Shown here piece after piece: positions 10,920 through 21,235 of a DNA stretch of 64,000 bases; positions within the stretch are counted from its first letter, which is position 1, and the number at the start of each line of letters is the position of its first letter. Made by a program: the position numbers and the translations under genes. This stretch comes from Salicibibacter cibarius. GTDB taxonomy: Bacteria; Bacillota; Bacilli; Bacillales; Marinococcaceae. Under the pieces are notes generated by a model. It worked only from the letters and a program-made list of their open reading frames with translations. It had not been told where the DNA came from and ran no database searches. The stretch is from the NCBI RefSeq assembly GCF_016495725.1, contig NZ_CP054705.1, forward strand, positions 1,178,001 to 1,242,000, written 5' to 3'.

Positions 10920-11552
10920 ATGGACGAACTGCAAAAAATTCCACAGGCAACAGCGAGACGTTTGCCGCTTTACTATCGATACTTGGAACATTTCTATGCT
11001 TCGGGAAAAACGAAAGTATCTTCGACAGAACTAAGCAATGCAGTCAAAGTTGATTCAGCGACAATTCGGCGGGATTTTTCGTATTTTGGAGCGTTGGGTC
11101 GCAAAGGATATGGGTATGACGTCCAACGTTTGATTGCTTTTTTTCGAAAAACGTTGGATCAAGACGAGGCAACACCGGTCATTCTCATCGGTGTCGGGAA
11201 TCTTGGGAAAGCATTGCTTCATTATAACTTCGGGGAAAACAATAACACGCGAATCGTAAAAGCGTTTGATAATGACGAGGCAGTCATTGGAAAAAGCATC
11301 GGTGGCGTCCCCGTTAGTCATATGGACAATTTGAAAAAAGAGGTCGATGAATCGATATGGGCTGCAATTGTTGCCGTGCCGTCGACTGCGGCACAAGAGG
11401 TCGCGGATCGGATCGCCGGTACACCCATCGAGGGGATTTTGAATTTCACCCCCTCCCGTATGACGGTGCCCTCGCATATTCGGGTGCATCACATTGATTT
11501 GTCGGTGGAATTGCAATCGCTCATCTATTTCTTAAAACATTATCCGCTATGA
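10920..11552 (+). CDS. rex: redox-sensing transcriptional repressor Rex
   Basis: Rex senses the NADH/NAD+ ratio and represses fermentation and respiration genes when NADH is low. The 210-residue product has an N-terminal winged-helix domain (about residues 1-80, including [25 protein letters not shown] split around the recognition helix), a Rossmann fold with GVGNLGKAL at about residue 92, and a C-terminal domain-swapping helix ending IYFLKHYPL. Its place before tatA-tatC matches B. subtilis ydiH. I saw no Rex operator in its upstream region. Confidence 0.95.
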   Translation: MDELQKIPQATARRLPLYYRYLEHFYASGKTKVSSTELSNAVKVDSATIRRDFSYFGALGRKGYGYDVQRLIAFFRKTLDQDEATPVILIGVGNLGKALLHYNFGENNNTRIVKAFDNDEAVIGKSIGGVPVSHMDNLKKEVDESIWAAIVAVPSTAAQEVADRIAGTPIEGILNFTPSRMTVPSHIRVHHIDLSVELQSLIYFLKHYPL

Positions 11553-11571
11553 AAAAAAGGAGGAATATCCC

Positions 11572-11760
11572 ATGGGAGGAATGGGCGGTCCGAGCATTAT
11601 TTTAATCATTATTGTCGCTTTGTTGATCTTTGGTCCGGGTAAATTGCCGGAAATGGGCAAAGTAGCCGGAAATACATTGCGTGAATTTAAAAATGCTACG
11701 AAGGGACTCACAAATGATTCCGAAGAGCATAAGAAAGAGGACAAGCAAAATCAGAGATAG
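11572..11760 (+). CDS. tatA: twin-arginine translocase subunit TatA
   Basis: TatA forms the protein-conducting assembly of the twin-arginine pathway, which exports folded proteins. The 62-residue product has one N-terminal membrane helix (SIILIIIVALLIF), the conserved FGPGKLPEMGK hinge, an amphipathic helix and a charged tail. GGAGG lies just before ATG 11572. It lies 19 bases after rex and 14 before tatC, as in the B. subtilis tatAy-tatCy pair, which secretes the Dyp peroxidase YwbN; no such substrate gene is in this window. Confidence 0.94.
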   Translation: MGGMGGPSIILIIIVALLIFGPGKLPEMGKVAGNTLREFKNATKGLTNDSEEHKKEDKQNQR

Positions 11761-11774
11761 GATGGGTGTGTTCG

Positions 11775-12536
11775 ATGAAACAACGGGAGATGCCGTTCCG
11801 TGCCCATTTTGAAGAGTTACGGAAACGATTGATCTTTATCGCGATATTTCTTGTCGTAGGGTTGCTTGTCGGTTTTTTCCTGGCGCCCCCCGTTATTGCT
11901 TATTTGCAAAGCATCCCTGAAGCGCAGGATTTTCCAATGAACGCGTTTCAATTGACGGATCCGTTGCGCGTATACGTCAACTTTGCTTTTTTTATCGCGA
12001 TTATTATCATTTTGCCGGTGATTTTCTATCAACTTTGGGCGTTTATCGCCCCGGGCTTGGCGGAAAAAGAACGGAAGGTGACCCTTTCGTATATCCCGAT
12101 CGCGATGGTTCTTTTTCTGGGAGGGCTCGCTTTTTCGTATTATGTGCTTTTGCCGTATTTCATGGAATTTCTCGGGAACATTGCCGAGCGCCTCAATATT
12201 ACGGAGCAGTATGGAATTAACGAATATTTTTCTTTCTTGTTTCGGATCACAGTGCCGTTTGGTTTTCTTTTTCAGCTTCCGGTCGTGGTTATGTTTTTGA
12301 CCCGGCTGGGTCTGATTACACCGAATTTTTTACATCGGATTCGCAAATATGCTTATTTTGTGCTGCTCGTTATTGCCGGCTTTATCACGCCCCCTGATTT
12401 GGGGTCTCATCTCATCGTAACCGTACCGCTTTTCTTGTTGTACGAGCTAAGTGTCGTGATTGCCCGATACGCGTTCAGGAAACGAATGAAAGAAGAAGTT
12501 GCCCGACAGAAAGAAATGACAACGTCCGATCAATAG
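11775..12536 (+). CDS. tatC: twin-arginine translocase subunit TatC
   Basis: TatC is the polytopic receptor for twin-arginine signal peptides. The 253-residue product has the family signature FRAHFEELRKRLIF at its N-terminus, a conserved FYQLWAFIAPGL segment near residue 80 and six predicted membrane segments. ATG 11775 is preferred to GTG 11766 because AGGATGGG lies about 8 bases before it. With TatA it forms a minimal Gram-positive Tat system. Confidence 0.95.
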   Translation: MKQREMPFRAHFEELRKRLIFIAIFLVVGLLVGFFLAPPVIAYLQSIPEAQDFPMNAFQLTDPLRVYVNFAFFIAIIIILPVIFYQLWAFIAPGLAEKERKVTLSYIPIAMVLFLGGLAFSYYVLLPYFMEFLGNIAERLNITEQYGINEYFSFLFRITVPFGFLFQLPVVVMFLTRLGLITPNFLHRIRKYAYFVLLVIAGFITPPDLGSHLIVTVPLFLLYELSVVIARYAFRKRMKEEVARQKEMTTSDQ

Positions 12537-12605
12537 CTATGAAGTGAACCTTCCATCCGAGCATTCCCCTCTGGTGGTTAGTATCGGGGTGTTTACCGCC
12601 GGGAT

Positions 12606-12648
12606 AAAAAACGAGTGTATGGGCACAGGACCCAACACTCGTTTTTTT
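12606..12648. terminator. bidirectional terminator between tatC and an MFS gene
   Basis: The arms aaaaacgagtgt and acactcgttttttt form a hairpin with A and T tracts on both sides, so it can stop transcription from tatC and from the convergent MFS gene. Confidence 0.85.
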
Positions 12649-12701
12649 GGTAAGGTTATTTTCAGGTATGATGATTGAGTTTCGGTCAAAGCACCCCAAA
12701 A

Positions 12702-14174
12702 TTAATTGGTCGGTGCTTCGTTTTGTACATTCGCGGTCATGGCTTTTTCCTGTTTCGGCGAACGGAGGAATAATGAGAGCAAGAAAGCAATAAACGCAAG
12801 AATGGTACTCCCCATAAACGCCCATTCAAAGCCTTCAATTTGAGCCAATTGCGGGATCAAACTTTCAGTGACAGAACTCTCGGGTCGATACTGTTGCGCA
12901 CCCACACTGACGAGTGTGACGAGAATGGCTGTACCAATAGATGCGGAGATTTGTTGCATCGTGTTCGCCATTGCTGACCCGTGGGCGTACCATTTGACGG
13001 GCAACTGGTTCAAAGCCGAGGTCATCACAGGCATAAGCGCAAAAGAGAGTCCGAACATTCGAATCGCATACACGATTGTTAAAAAGGTGAAGGACGTTTC
13101 TAATGATAAATCCGTAAATAGGAACGTCGTTACGGTTACAATAGAAAGCCCGATGATGGCAAGCCACTTTGCTCCGAACTTATCAAACAGGCGTCCGGTT
13201 ATCGGTGACATAATCCCGATCACAATCGCTCCGGGAAGGAGCATCAAGCCTGATTCAAGAGGAGAAAAGCCGAGTACATTTTGCATATACAAAGGAAGCA
13301 GCGTTTCCGCCCCGATTAATGAAATAAGCACTGCCATTGTAATCGTAATCGCGAGTGCGAAGATATGAAATTTAAATACGCGGAATTCAAGCATCGGTGA
13401 ACGTAAGCGAAATTGCCTTAAAATAAACAGACCAATAATGACAGCGCCGCCCACAATGCAAAGAAGTACACTGGGGCTGTTCCAACCACTTTCAGATGCC
13501 GTGCTGAACCCATAAAGGAACGCGCCGAACCCGAATGAAGAGAGAATGATAGATGGGACATCTAGCTTCGGTTTGCCCAGTTCGGTGACATTTTTCAAAA
13601 ATATGGAAGCCATAGTCATCGTAATTAAGACGATGGGTAAAACGGTAATAAACAGAGCACGCCATTGAAAATGTTCTAAGAGCCAACCGGAAAGCGTTGG
13701 CCCAATCGCCGGCCCAAAGGAAATCACAATACCCATGAGCCCCATCGCGGTTCCTCTTCGTTCTACAGGGATGATGGCAAGCAGCACGGTCATTAGCAAC
13801 GGGAGCATAATGCCCGAGCCGGAAGCCTGAACAATCCTGCCTAACAAAAGAATAGAGAAAGCGGGCGCGATCGCGGCAATGAAAGTACCTGCGCCAAACA
13901 GCGAAATCGCGGTTAAGAATAACGCTCGTGTGGAGAACCGTTCGATTAAATAAGCTGAGATAGGAATCATAATCCCATTCGTCATCAGAAAGGCCGTCGT
14001 TAACCATTGCACGCTGCTTTGCGTGATATCAAAAGAGGCTTGAATGGTCGGTAACGCGGTTGCCAGTAATGTTTCGTTAATGATGCCCATGAACGCGCCA
14101 GTCAAAAGAGAGGCAATCATGGCTACTTTTTGACCTATAGGTAAATCCCAGGTCGAGCTAGTGGAAGCGCTCAT
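12702..14174 (-). CDS. DHA2-type MFS multidrug efflux transporter
   Basis: This is a drug:proton antiporter of the 14-helix DHA2 family (EmrB/QacA/LmrB-like). The 490-residue product has motif C-like sequence GPAIGPTLSGWLLEHFQWR near residue 150 and the DHA2 N-terminal block with ETLLATALPTIQASF; a long series of hydrophobic helices covers the whole chain. ATG 14174 has GAGGAGACG about 5 bases before it. It is an insertion in the B. subtilis-like order between tatC and ydiK. The substrate cannot be told from sequence. No regulator gene is adjacent. Confidence 0.9.
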   Translation of the reverse strand: MSASTSSTWDLPIGQKVAMIASLLTGAFMGIINETLLATALPTIQASFDITQSSVQWLTTAFLMTNGIMIPISAYLIERFSTRALFLTAISLFGAGTFIAAIAPAFSILLLGRIVQASGSGIMLPLLMTVLLAIIPVERRGTAMGLMGIVISFGPAIGPTLSGWLLEHFQWRALFITVLPIVLITMTMASIFLKNVTELGKPKLDVPSIILSSFGFGAFLYGFSTASESGWNSPSVLLCIVGGAVIIGLFILRQFRLRSPMLEFRVFKFHIFALAITITMAVLISLIGAETLLPLYMQNVLGFSPLESGLMLLPGAIVIGIMSPITGRLFDKFGAKWLAIIGLSIVTVTTFLFTDLSLETSFTFLTIVYAIRMFGLSFALMPVMTSALNQLPVKWYAHGSAMANTMQQISASIGTAILVTLVSVGAQQYRPESSVTESLIPQLAQIEGFEWAFMGSTILAFIAFLLSLFLRSPKQEKAMTANVQNEAPTN

Positions 14175-14288
14175 TTGATCGTCTCCTCTCTTTCTATAAA
14201 TTAAATTTGATGAGGCAACTTTACTATCTTACACACAGAGCAATTTCTTTTCAACAAAAGTGCCTATTTGGAACACATGTATATATAA

Positions 14289-14540
14289 TCAGGCGCGTTG
14301 ATTTACCTTAAAATACCTTCACATGGGTGTTCTATGTTCGATTACGTAGCAATCCAATGCATCTTAGTGCCAATGTTATCTATCGGAAGTTTCTAATGAT
14401 AGAAATACCTTTCGGTATGAAACGAGAAACCAATGCTTAGTATCAAATGAGTCCTCAGGATCGGGTTTTGGGGACTCATAATGGTAGCTGAACGCTAAAC
14501 TAGTCCACAAATAATAAAACACGGTATGTTTAACATCGTT
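14289..14540. repeat. dispersed repeat with GAGTCCTCAGGA unit
   Basis: The stretch tcaggcgcgttgattta... to ...atgagtcctcagga (14289-14461) recurs at 63488-63617; this copy has an extra ~45 bases after position 14318. It continues into a ggactcat arm and a tract (gtccacaaataataaaacac) resembling 39816-39840. The whole gap 14175-14993 contains no gene I can support. It also has a perfect 22-base palindrome at 14748-14769 (catctgaaata/tatttcagatg). Confidence 0.6.
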
Positions 14541-14993
14541 TTCATCCTTAATAGGGCTTCACGAAGCGTTTTAAGTTTTTTATTGGATAAATTTGGATAA
14601 TAAACGCGCCTGATATATAATCTAGACAAAGAAATCTTGTACACCGTTTCGCCAATGTGTAAAGCGGAAAGCTTGCCAAATTTACTTGGACTGCAAATCG
14701 TTTCTTCAAAGGGCGCTGTAGGATTTAGTCCTCTACATGATCCCAACCATCTGAAATATATTTCAGATGAATGTCAATCTCATGGGAAAGTCTAAATAGG
14801 AAGTCAAAAAAAGACGCAATGGATATACGAATTGTTCATGCATTGATAAGATAGCCATGGTTAACGAGGTCCGCTTCAGCTATGTACGGCACCCTTAAAA
14901 AAGGGACGTGCCTTTTGAGAATTAATGTTAGTCGTTTTGATGGTTATTATTGTTGCCTGATCGACAAGAGATTATTTTAGAGGTAGTCATAAA

Positions 14994-16190
14994 ATGATGA
15001 ATAAAAATCATACAAAGGAAACGGACGGCAACCCCTCACTCGCTCGTGGTTCTGTTTCGAATAATGAGCGTTCGCTTGCCCCGGACTTAGCTCGAGGGTT
15101 TATGCTGTTAATGATAGCTTTGGCCCATGCCCCATTGTGGCTCGATATCACGGAGACAAATTTATTAGGCCGTCCGGAAGACGGGGGTCCCCTCAGCGAA
15201 GGCATTAACTTCGTTAGTGCTCTATTTGTGGATAATAGAGCAGTCCCTATGTTTGCGGCATTGTTTGGTTACGGGATGGCTATGATGGTTAGACGACAGC
15301 TTTCTGCTGGTACGTTAGAGACAGAATCCAGGCGATTATTATGGCGGAGATCCCTGTTCCTCCTACTGTTTGGTTTTATTCATCTTGTATTTATCGGCGG
15401 AATTGATATTTTGGCGTTTTATGGATTCGCCGGGCTGCTCATCGGCTGGGTATTATTCTGCCGAGATAGTATTCTTCTAAAAACTATCCTGCTTGTCCTC
15501 TTATTTTCTCTCATCCTTATTCCTGTCGTGTGGATTGGAGTCGCGTACGGATATGGAATGAACATAGATAGAACGAACCCGGATTCATATTTAGAGGCTA
15601 TGCTGGTTAATTTGATTAGATTTCCATTTAGGATCATAGCTCATCTTTTCATGCACCCGATACTTCTCCCTATCCTTGTTGGAATATGGGCGGCACGCAA
15701 GAATTTGTTAAATGGTACATCTCATCGCCAACTTTTGATACGCATCGCGATCATTGGGATTTCGTTCTCGGTGATGGGTGCCCTTCCGCTCGCTATGATC
15801 GGTATTCAATGGTGGGAGCCGCGGCCAATAATGGTTGGATTAGCCACTGCCCTTCAAATGTTAAGCGGACTTGCTGGCGGCTTTGGGTATCTGGCAGTGT
15901 TTGGGCTCATCGGTCCGATTGCTAGTCGAACGGGTCACTTTACCCGTTCATTGGTCGCTTTGGGGAAACGATCGCTCACCTTTTATGTATTCAATGAAAC
16001 CATGTTGGTTATCATTATGTCACCGGTGGCATTCGGTATGGGGCGGGTATTAAATAGCCCCGGAGCATTTGTGGTCGCCGTGATTGTTTGGATCATAAGT
16101 CTTATTTTGGCTGCAGTTTTGGAGCGCAAGGGAATACGCGGGCCGGTAGATGCTTTGTTACGTCGATTAATCTATCGAACCAGTTCATAA
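14994..16190 (+). CDS. DUF418 domain multipass membrane protein
   Basis: The 398-residue product is a polytopic membrane protein with about 10 hydrophobic helices. It begins with the pattern seen in YeiB/DUF418 proteins (APDLARGFMLLMIALAHAP, near residue 29), has FAALFGYGMA near residue 86 and ends with the DUF418 signature GKRSLTFYVFNET, then GIRGPVDALLRRLIYR. The N-terminal half belongs to the same superfamily as acyltransferase-3 and heparan-glucosaminide acetyltransferase proteins, so a role in moving or acylating a membrane compound is possible but unproven. AGAGG precedes ATG 14994. It is absent from this place in B. subtilis. Confidence 0.85.
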   Translation: MMNKNHTKETDGNPSLARGSVSNNERSLAPDLARGFMLLMIALAHAPLWLDITETNLLGRPEDGGPLSEGINFVSALFVDNRAVPMFAALFGYGMAMMVRRQLSAGTLETESRRLLWRRSLFLLLFGFIHLVFIGGIDILAFYGFAGLLIGWVLFCRDSILLKTILLVLLFSLILIPVVWIGVAYGYGMNIDRTNPDSYLEAMLVNLIRFPFRIIAHLFMHPILLPILVGIWAARKNLLNGTSHRQLLIRIAIIGISFSVMGALPLAMIGIQWWEPRPIMVGLATALQMLSGLAGGFGYLAVFGLIGPIASRTGHFTRSLVALGKRSLTFYVFNETMLVIIMSPVAFGMGRVLNSPGAFVVAVIVWIISLILAAVLERKGIRGPVDALLRRLIYRTSS

Positions 16191-16531
16191 TGAAGCAATC
16201 ACTTTCGATGAGGGATGTTCCTTGTGTGGAAACATTCCCAAAAGAGGTGCGATAGATGGTTGATCGCGCCTCCAGTATAAATTTTCTCAAAATACAGATA
16301 TAATGCTACGGAGACGGACATAAACCGCTACGAACATTATAGCAACAAAAACATGATCTTGACGGTTTAAAAACGCCTTTCCGATAGACTGAGTGTCTAT
16401 GCAGTGAAACTGCCGTAGGGGTTACCCTATGACTCGCGTAAGACCTCCAAAAGGGCACATCCCTTGTACGGTATATGCCCTCCTCAGGCGTATTACACAT
16501 GGAAGTTCGGTCCTTTAGTGCCGGGAAGGTG
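16191..16531. other. intergenic, no gene recognised
   Basis: I see no supported gene, RNA or repeat here. The region separates the DUF418 gene from the convergent ydiK and should contain transcription ends, but no clear T-tailed hairpin is visible. Confidence 0.4.
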
Positions 16532-16723
16532 TCACTTATCGTTAGGGCTTTTGCCTGTTTTTTTTATAAAGTGCCAAGCAATGAGATAATCAAGGGCGGC
16601 TAACCCAAGAAGCAAAATTGGAAGGAAGCCCCATCCTTCCAGCTGCACTAGGAGAACCGCGAAAAGAACAAATAACGTTCCGATGGCAACATAGACAAAG
16701 CTTAAGAAACCCGGTGAGCGCAT
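16532..16723 (-). CDS. ydiK: YdiK-like small membrane protein
   Basis: The 63-residue product begins MRSPGFLSFVYVAIGTLFVL and has two hydrophobic helices, then a basic tail (HFIKKTGKSPNDK). Length, topology and place directly after ydiL match B. subtilis YdiK (63 residues), whose function is unknown. The start overlaps the ydiL stop in the arrangement TGATG, indicating translational coupling. Frames extended further upstream would run through ydiL and are not credible. Confidence 0.8.
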   Translation of the reverse strand: MRSPGFLSFVYVAIGTLFVLFAVLLVQLEGWGFLPILLLGLAALDYLIAWHFIKKTGKSPNDK

Positions 16724-17445
16724 CACATCCATGCTCCCAAGATGCCGAAGATAAACTGAAGGTTTTCTTCTATCTCTTCCAAGTCCTCCATGTCGATATC
16801 GAGAAGGATCGGCAGAGACGCAAAAGCATTCATGAGCACGTGGGCAATGATGGGAACGATAATTCGTTTGCTCCACACATACAGACCCGCGAATATGAAG
16901 CCGACGGCTGCATAGACGAGGATATGCGTAAAATCCAAATGGATGGCAGAGAAAATCAAGGAACTAATCAATGCTGCCCAAAAGAAATTCATTTTTTTGT
17001 AAAGATGCCCAAAGATTGCTTGTCGGAAAACGAGCTCTTCAAGAATCGGACCAACAATGACAACGGCTAGGAGGAGCCAAATGTTTTCATTCATAATATC
17101 GAGCAACATTTGCGTGTTTTCCGACTCGACCGGAGCGTCATATAACAATTGTTGAATTTGAAAAGCAATATTTTGCGCGAAAAGCGCAGCGATTAATCCG
17201 CCAAAGCCCAATAATAACGACCAACCGAGGTGCATCGGCGGTTCGTTTCCGCGCACCGGGTCCCTCTCTTTACGGATTAAAAGCCAAATGATGAGTAACC
17301 CGAGGGAAAAACTTGAAATCGTCGAAATGGTGATAACATCACCAAATTCGAATCCGAGCGCGTACAGCGGAATGGCCAAAACGGCGCTAAATAGTTGCGC
17401 GACGACCACAAATGTAATGATCACAAACCAGTATCGTAAACTCAA
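16723..17445 (-). CDS. ydiL: CPBP-family intramembrane metalloprotease (YdiL-like)
   Basis: This is a CAAX-protease/bacteriocin-processing family membrane protease, 240 residues with about eight hydrophobic segments. The catalytic motifs are visible: EELVFRQAIFGHLYKK (EExxxR) near residue 135 and a downstream histidine motif HLDFTH near 168. The start is TTG 17445, with AAGGAG 9 bases upstream. It is transcribed divergently from groESL and coupled to ydiK, as in B. subtilis. Its natural substrate is unknown. Confidence 0.88.
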   Translation of the reverse strand: MSLRYWFVIITFVVVAQLFSAVLAIPLYALGFEFGDVITISTISSFSLGLLIIWLLIRKERDPVRGNEPPMHLGWSLLLGFGGLIAALFAQNIAFQIQQLLYDAPVESENTQMLLDIMNENIWLLLAVVIVGPILEELVFRQAIFGHLYKKMNFFWAALISSLIFSAIHLDFTHILVYAAVGFIFAGLYVWSKRIIVPIIAHVLMNAFASLPILLDIDMEDLEEIEENLQFIFGILGAWM

Positions 17446-17468
17446 AAAGCACGACTCCTTTTATTTTT

Positions 17469-17538
17469 TTAGTAGGTAAGAAAGTATAAATCCACTTTCT
17501 TACCTACATAAGTTTGGTGAAAAGCCAAGTTTTCTAAC
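17469..17538. repeat. two-hairpin intergenic element, copy 2 (internally deleted)
   Basis: The first palindrome (gtaggtaagaaagt / actttcttacctac) is intact apart from one loop change. About 26 bases of the second hairpin are missing compared with the copies at 4093 and 37989, but the end aaaagccaagttttctaa is kept. It lies directly upstream of ydiL. Confidence 0.7.
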
Positions 17539-17633
17539 AATGACTTCACACATTGTATCACAGCAGAACGGTATGCGCAGAGAATTCAATATCTTGTCAT
17601 CGCATAAAAAAGCAAAAAAATTTTCCGTGGGGC

Positions 17634-17662
17634 TTGCAAAAGACGCATGAACCTTTTATTAT
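17634..17662 (+). promoter_or_regulatory. groESL promoter (sigma-A type)
   Basis: The -35 box TTGCAA (17634-17639) and -10 box TATTAT (17657-17662) are separated by 17 bases. The predicted start is close to 17669, just before the CIRCE operator. Confidence 0.8.
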
Positions 17663-17673
17663 TGTAAGTGGTG

Positions 17674-17700
17674 TTAGCACTCAAACATAAAGAGTGCTAA
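17674..17700. promoter_or_regulatory. CIRCE operator (HrcA binding site)
   Basis: This is a perfect match to the CIRCE consensus, TTAGCACTC-N9-GAGTGCTAA. It lies between the groESL promoter and the groES start, so HrcA would repress the operon until heat or misfolding stress titrates GroEL. hrcA is not in this window. Confidence 0.97.
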
Positions 17701-17782
17701 CAATAGACTAGAAACGTAAGTTTCGTTTTTGCAACCCGCAAAACGACACTTCACATTTCCATTTTAAAGGAGGGTGTTTTCC

Positions 17783-18067
17783 TTGTTGAAGCCATTAGGT
17801 GACCGAATTGTCATCGAGCAAGTGGAACAAGAAGAACAAACGGCAAGTGGCATTGTACTTCCTGATTCCGCACAGGAGAAACCGCAAGAAGGAAAAGTCA
17901 TTGCTGTCGGAAATGGACGCGTGACGGAGAATGGCGAAAGAGTTGCTCCGGAAGTGAACGAAGGCGACGTAATCATTTTCTCCAAATACGCGGGAACGGA
18001 AGTGAAATACAACGAAAAAGAATACCTGATTTTGCGAGAAAGTGATGTACTCGCGGTTGTTGGGTAA
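17783..18067 (+). CDS. groES: co-chaperonin GroES
   Basis: GroES is the heptameric lid of the GroEL folding chamber. The 94-residue product reads [13 protein letters not shown] at the start, has the mobile-loop region [20 protein letters not shown] and ends SDVLAVVG, full length for the family. I place the start at TTG 17783, 8 bases after the strong AAAGGAGGG; a GTG at 17774 overlaps that site and would add residues absent from the family. A TTG start is unusual for so abundant a protein. It is controlled by the promoter and CIRCE upstream. Confidence 0.94.
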   Translation: MLKPLGDRIVIEQVEQEEQTASGIVLPDSAQEKPQEGKVIAVGNGRVTENGERVAPEVNEGDVIIFSKYAGTEVKYNEKEYLILRESDVLAVVG

Positions 18068-18119
18068 AGACGTTTCGTAGGCCGGCTGCCTACATATTTT
18101 CCAAAACAGGAGGGAATAA

Positions 18120-19766
<1,647 letters not shown>

Positions 19767-19865
19767 CGAGGTTTTCAAAACCTTGATACACCGCACCATA
19801 CACCCTTTAAACTCCGTGAAAAGTAGCCAAATGGCATATTTTTGGCATACTTTTTCTTCAAAAGA

Positions 19866-20450
19866 TTAATTTTGTGTTCGTTTCATGAGGTCGCTGAACT
19901 TATCAGCGGCTTCTTTTTTACGTGATTTTGTGACATGCAAATATACACTTCTTGTTGTATCGTCGTCTTTGTGACCAAGCCTGTCCATTATTTCATCGAG
20001 ATGCACACCAGCCTCTGTTAAAAGCGATGTATGGGTGTGCTTTAATGAGTGGGACGTTAGGCTTTCATTCAGTCCGGCTTTCTTCATTAGGCGCTTCATG
20101 CGACGCTCAACTGTCTTGATCAATACCGGGTATCCATATTCTTTTTCGACCTTACCGAAAATGTAGCCTTTATTGTAGTAGTCCGACCCAACGATGTTGA
20201 TAAGTTCATTTTGCGCTCCGGTTGACGCATAATGATTAAGCTATTCATCCGCAAAGTCAGCAAAACTGATGTCGGATTCTTTAATATACGTATCTTCATC
20301 CAATGTTTTTTCAACATCTGCCACCGCCAACTCTGCCTCTTTCTTGCGCTTAAACTCTCCTTTCGTAATGTACTCACGATCGCCTGTTACCGGGTTGCGG
20401 TACGCAATTTGGTAATACCAGGTCTTACCTCGCTTCCTGTACGATGCCAT
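19866..20450 (-). pseudogene. tyrosine recombinase (phage/ICE integrase), internally deleted
   Basis: The N-terminal 69 codons (20241-20450) encode the arm-binding domain of phage integrases (ASYRKRGKTWYYQIAYRNPV, then GEFKRKKEAE) and end in a stop after DISFADFADE. The C-terminal part resumes in another frame at about 20220 and reads TGAQNELINIVGSDYYNKGY through the catalytic end HSLKHTHTSLL, LGHKDDDTTRSVYLHVT to KRTQN. The middle of the protein, about 180-200 residues including the first catalytic arginine, is missing. The HxxR motif reads HSLK, another sign of loss of function. It lies beside groEL, where integrative elements are often found. Confidence 0.85.
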
Positions 20451-20571
20451 TTTATATCGCTCCTTCCAAGATTATTTTTGATTCTAATTGCAGCATTGCT
20501 GGTTGTTAATTGAAACTCATGTTCGATAATCACTTGAAAGAAAAGCCCTAATGAAAGGGCTGTGTGCGTCT

Positions 20572-21147
20572 TTAATCTTCTAAACTAATCTCAACCGTAT
20601 CATCTGTAAAGAGGTTTTCCTCATAAATAAGAATAAGTTCGTCATCATCTTCTGGCGTTTCGAAAGTTACGGTTCCGCTTGTTTCTCCGTCAGGGGCCAA
20701 CTCCCCAGAACTTAACTCATCGTCAGAAGTCACTATAGTTGTACCTTCGATATTACCACTACCATCTTGCACCGAAAAATCAAGAGGATTGTAGGAAACA
20801 TTTTCATCGCTCTCGTTTTCCAATTGCAATTCGACGGCTGTAAAAACATTTCCGTCTGCTGGCGATTCAAATTCTTCGCCTTCTACTTCATCTACGCTTG
20901 TAACTTCGATCATGTAGCCGTCTATGTCAACGGTTTCCCCTACACTGAAAGTTTGATCTAGGTCATCAATATCCTCATCTTCATCTTCATCTTCATCTTC
21001 TTCATCGCCATTCTCGTCTTCACTTTCTTCGCCCTCGTCAGTATCTTCGGCATCTGCTTCCTCAGCGCCGTTTCCGTTTTCACCTTCGCCACAAGCTGAT
21101 AAAACTAACAATGATCCAATTCCTAATGCAACTAAGTATTTTCTCAT
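20572..21147 (-). CDS. acidic lipoprotein with DUF4352-like domain
   Basis: The 191-residue product has a lipoprotein signal peptide with lipobox LSAC (Cys19), then a highly acidic, low-complexity linker (about residues 20-62, mostly E and D), then a beta-rich domain resembling DUF4352 (DQTFSVGETVDIDGYMIEV ... FTAVELQLENESDENVSYN). It would be anchored on the outer face of the membrane. AGGGGG precedes the start. The upstream ~85 bases closely match those of the next gene, 21233-22201, so the two are probably co-regulated. Function unknown; the acidity fits a salt-adapted secreted protein. Confidence 0.82.
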   Translation of the reverse strand: MRKYLVALGIGSLLVLSACGEGENGNGAEEADAEDTDEGEESEDENGDEEDEDEDEDEDIDDLDQTFSVGETVDIDGYMIEVTSVDEVEGEEFESPADGNVFTAVELQLENESDENVSYNPLDFSVQDGSGNIEGTTIVTSDDELSSGELAPDGETSGTVTFETPEDDDELILIYEENLFTDDTVEISLED

Positions 21148-21235
21148 ACATTTAACCCCCTAAATATAATTACAATTTACATGATACTATATATAAACAA
21201 ACTTTTGTAGTAATACGCAGAAACTATTTCCATCA
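21148..21235 (-). repeat. duplicated leader shared by two acidic surface-protein genes
   Basis: This region and 22202-22290 share taaccccct at the gene start, atactatata, and aacttttg.agtaata followed by gcagaaactatttcc. The alignment covers nearly the whole leader, including the ribosome binding sites, suggesting the promoter was copied along with a gene. Confidence 0.6.

Noticed and set aside
14495-14746. 83-codon minus-strand frame
   Set aside because: It overlaps dispersed repeats shared with 39808-39840 and shows no domain or start signal.
16306-16500. 64-codon minus-strand frame
   Set aside because: No ribosome binding site, no recognisable domain and a composition typical of chance frames.
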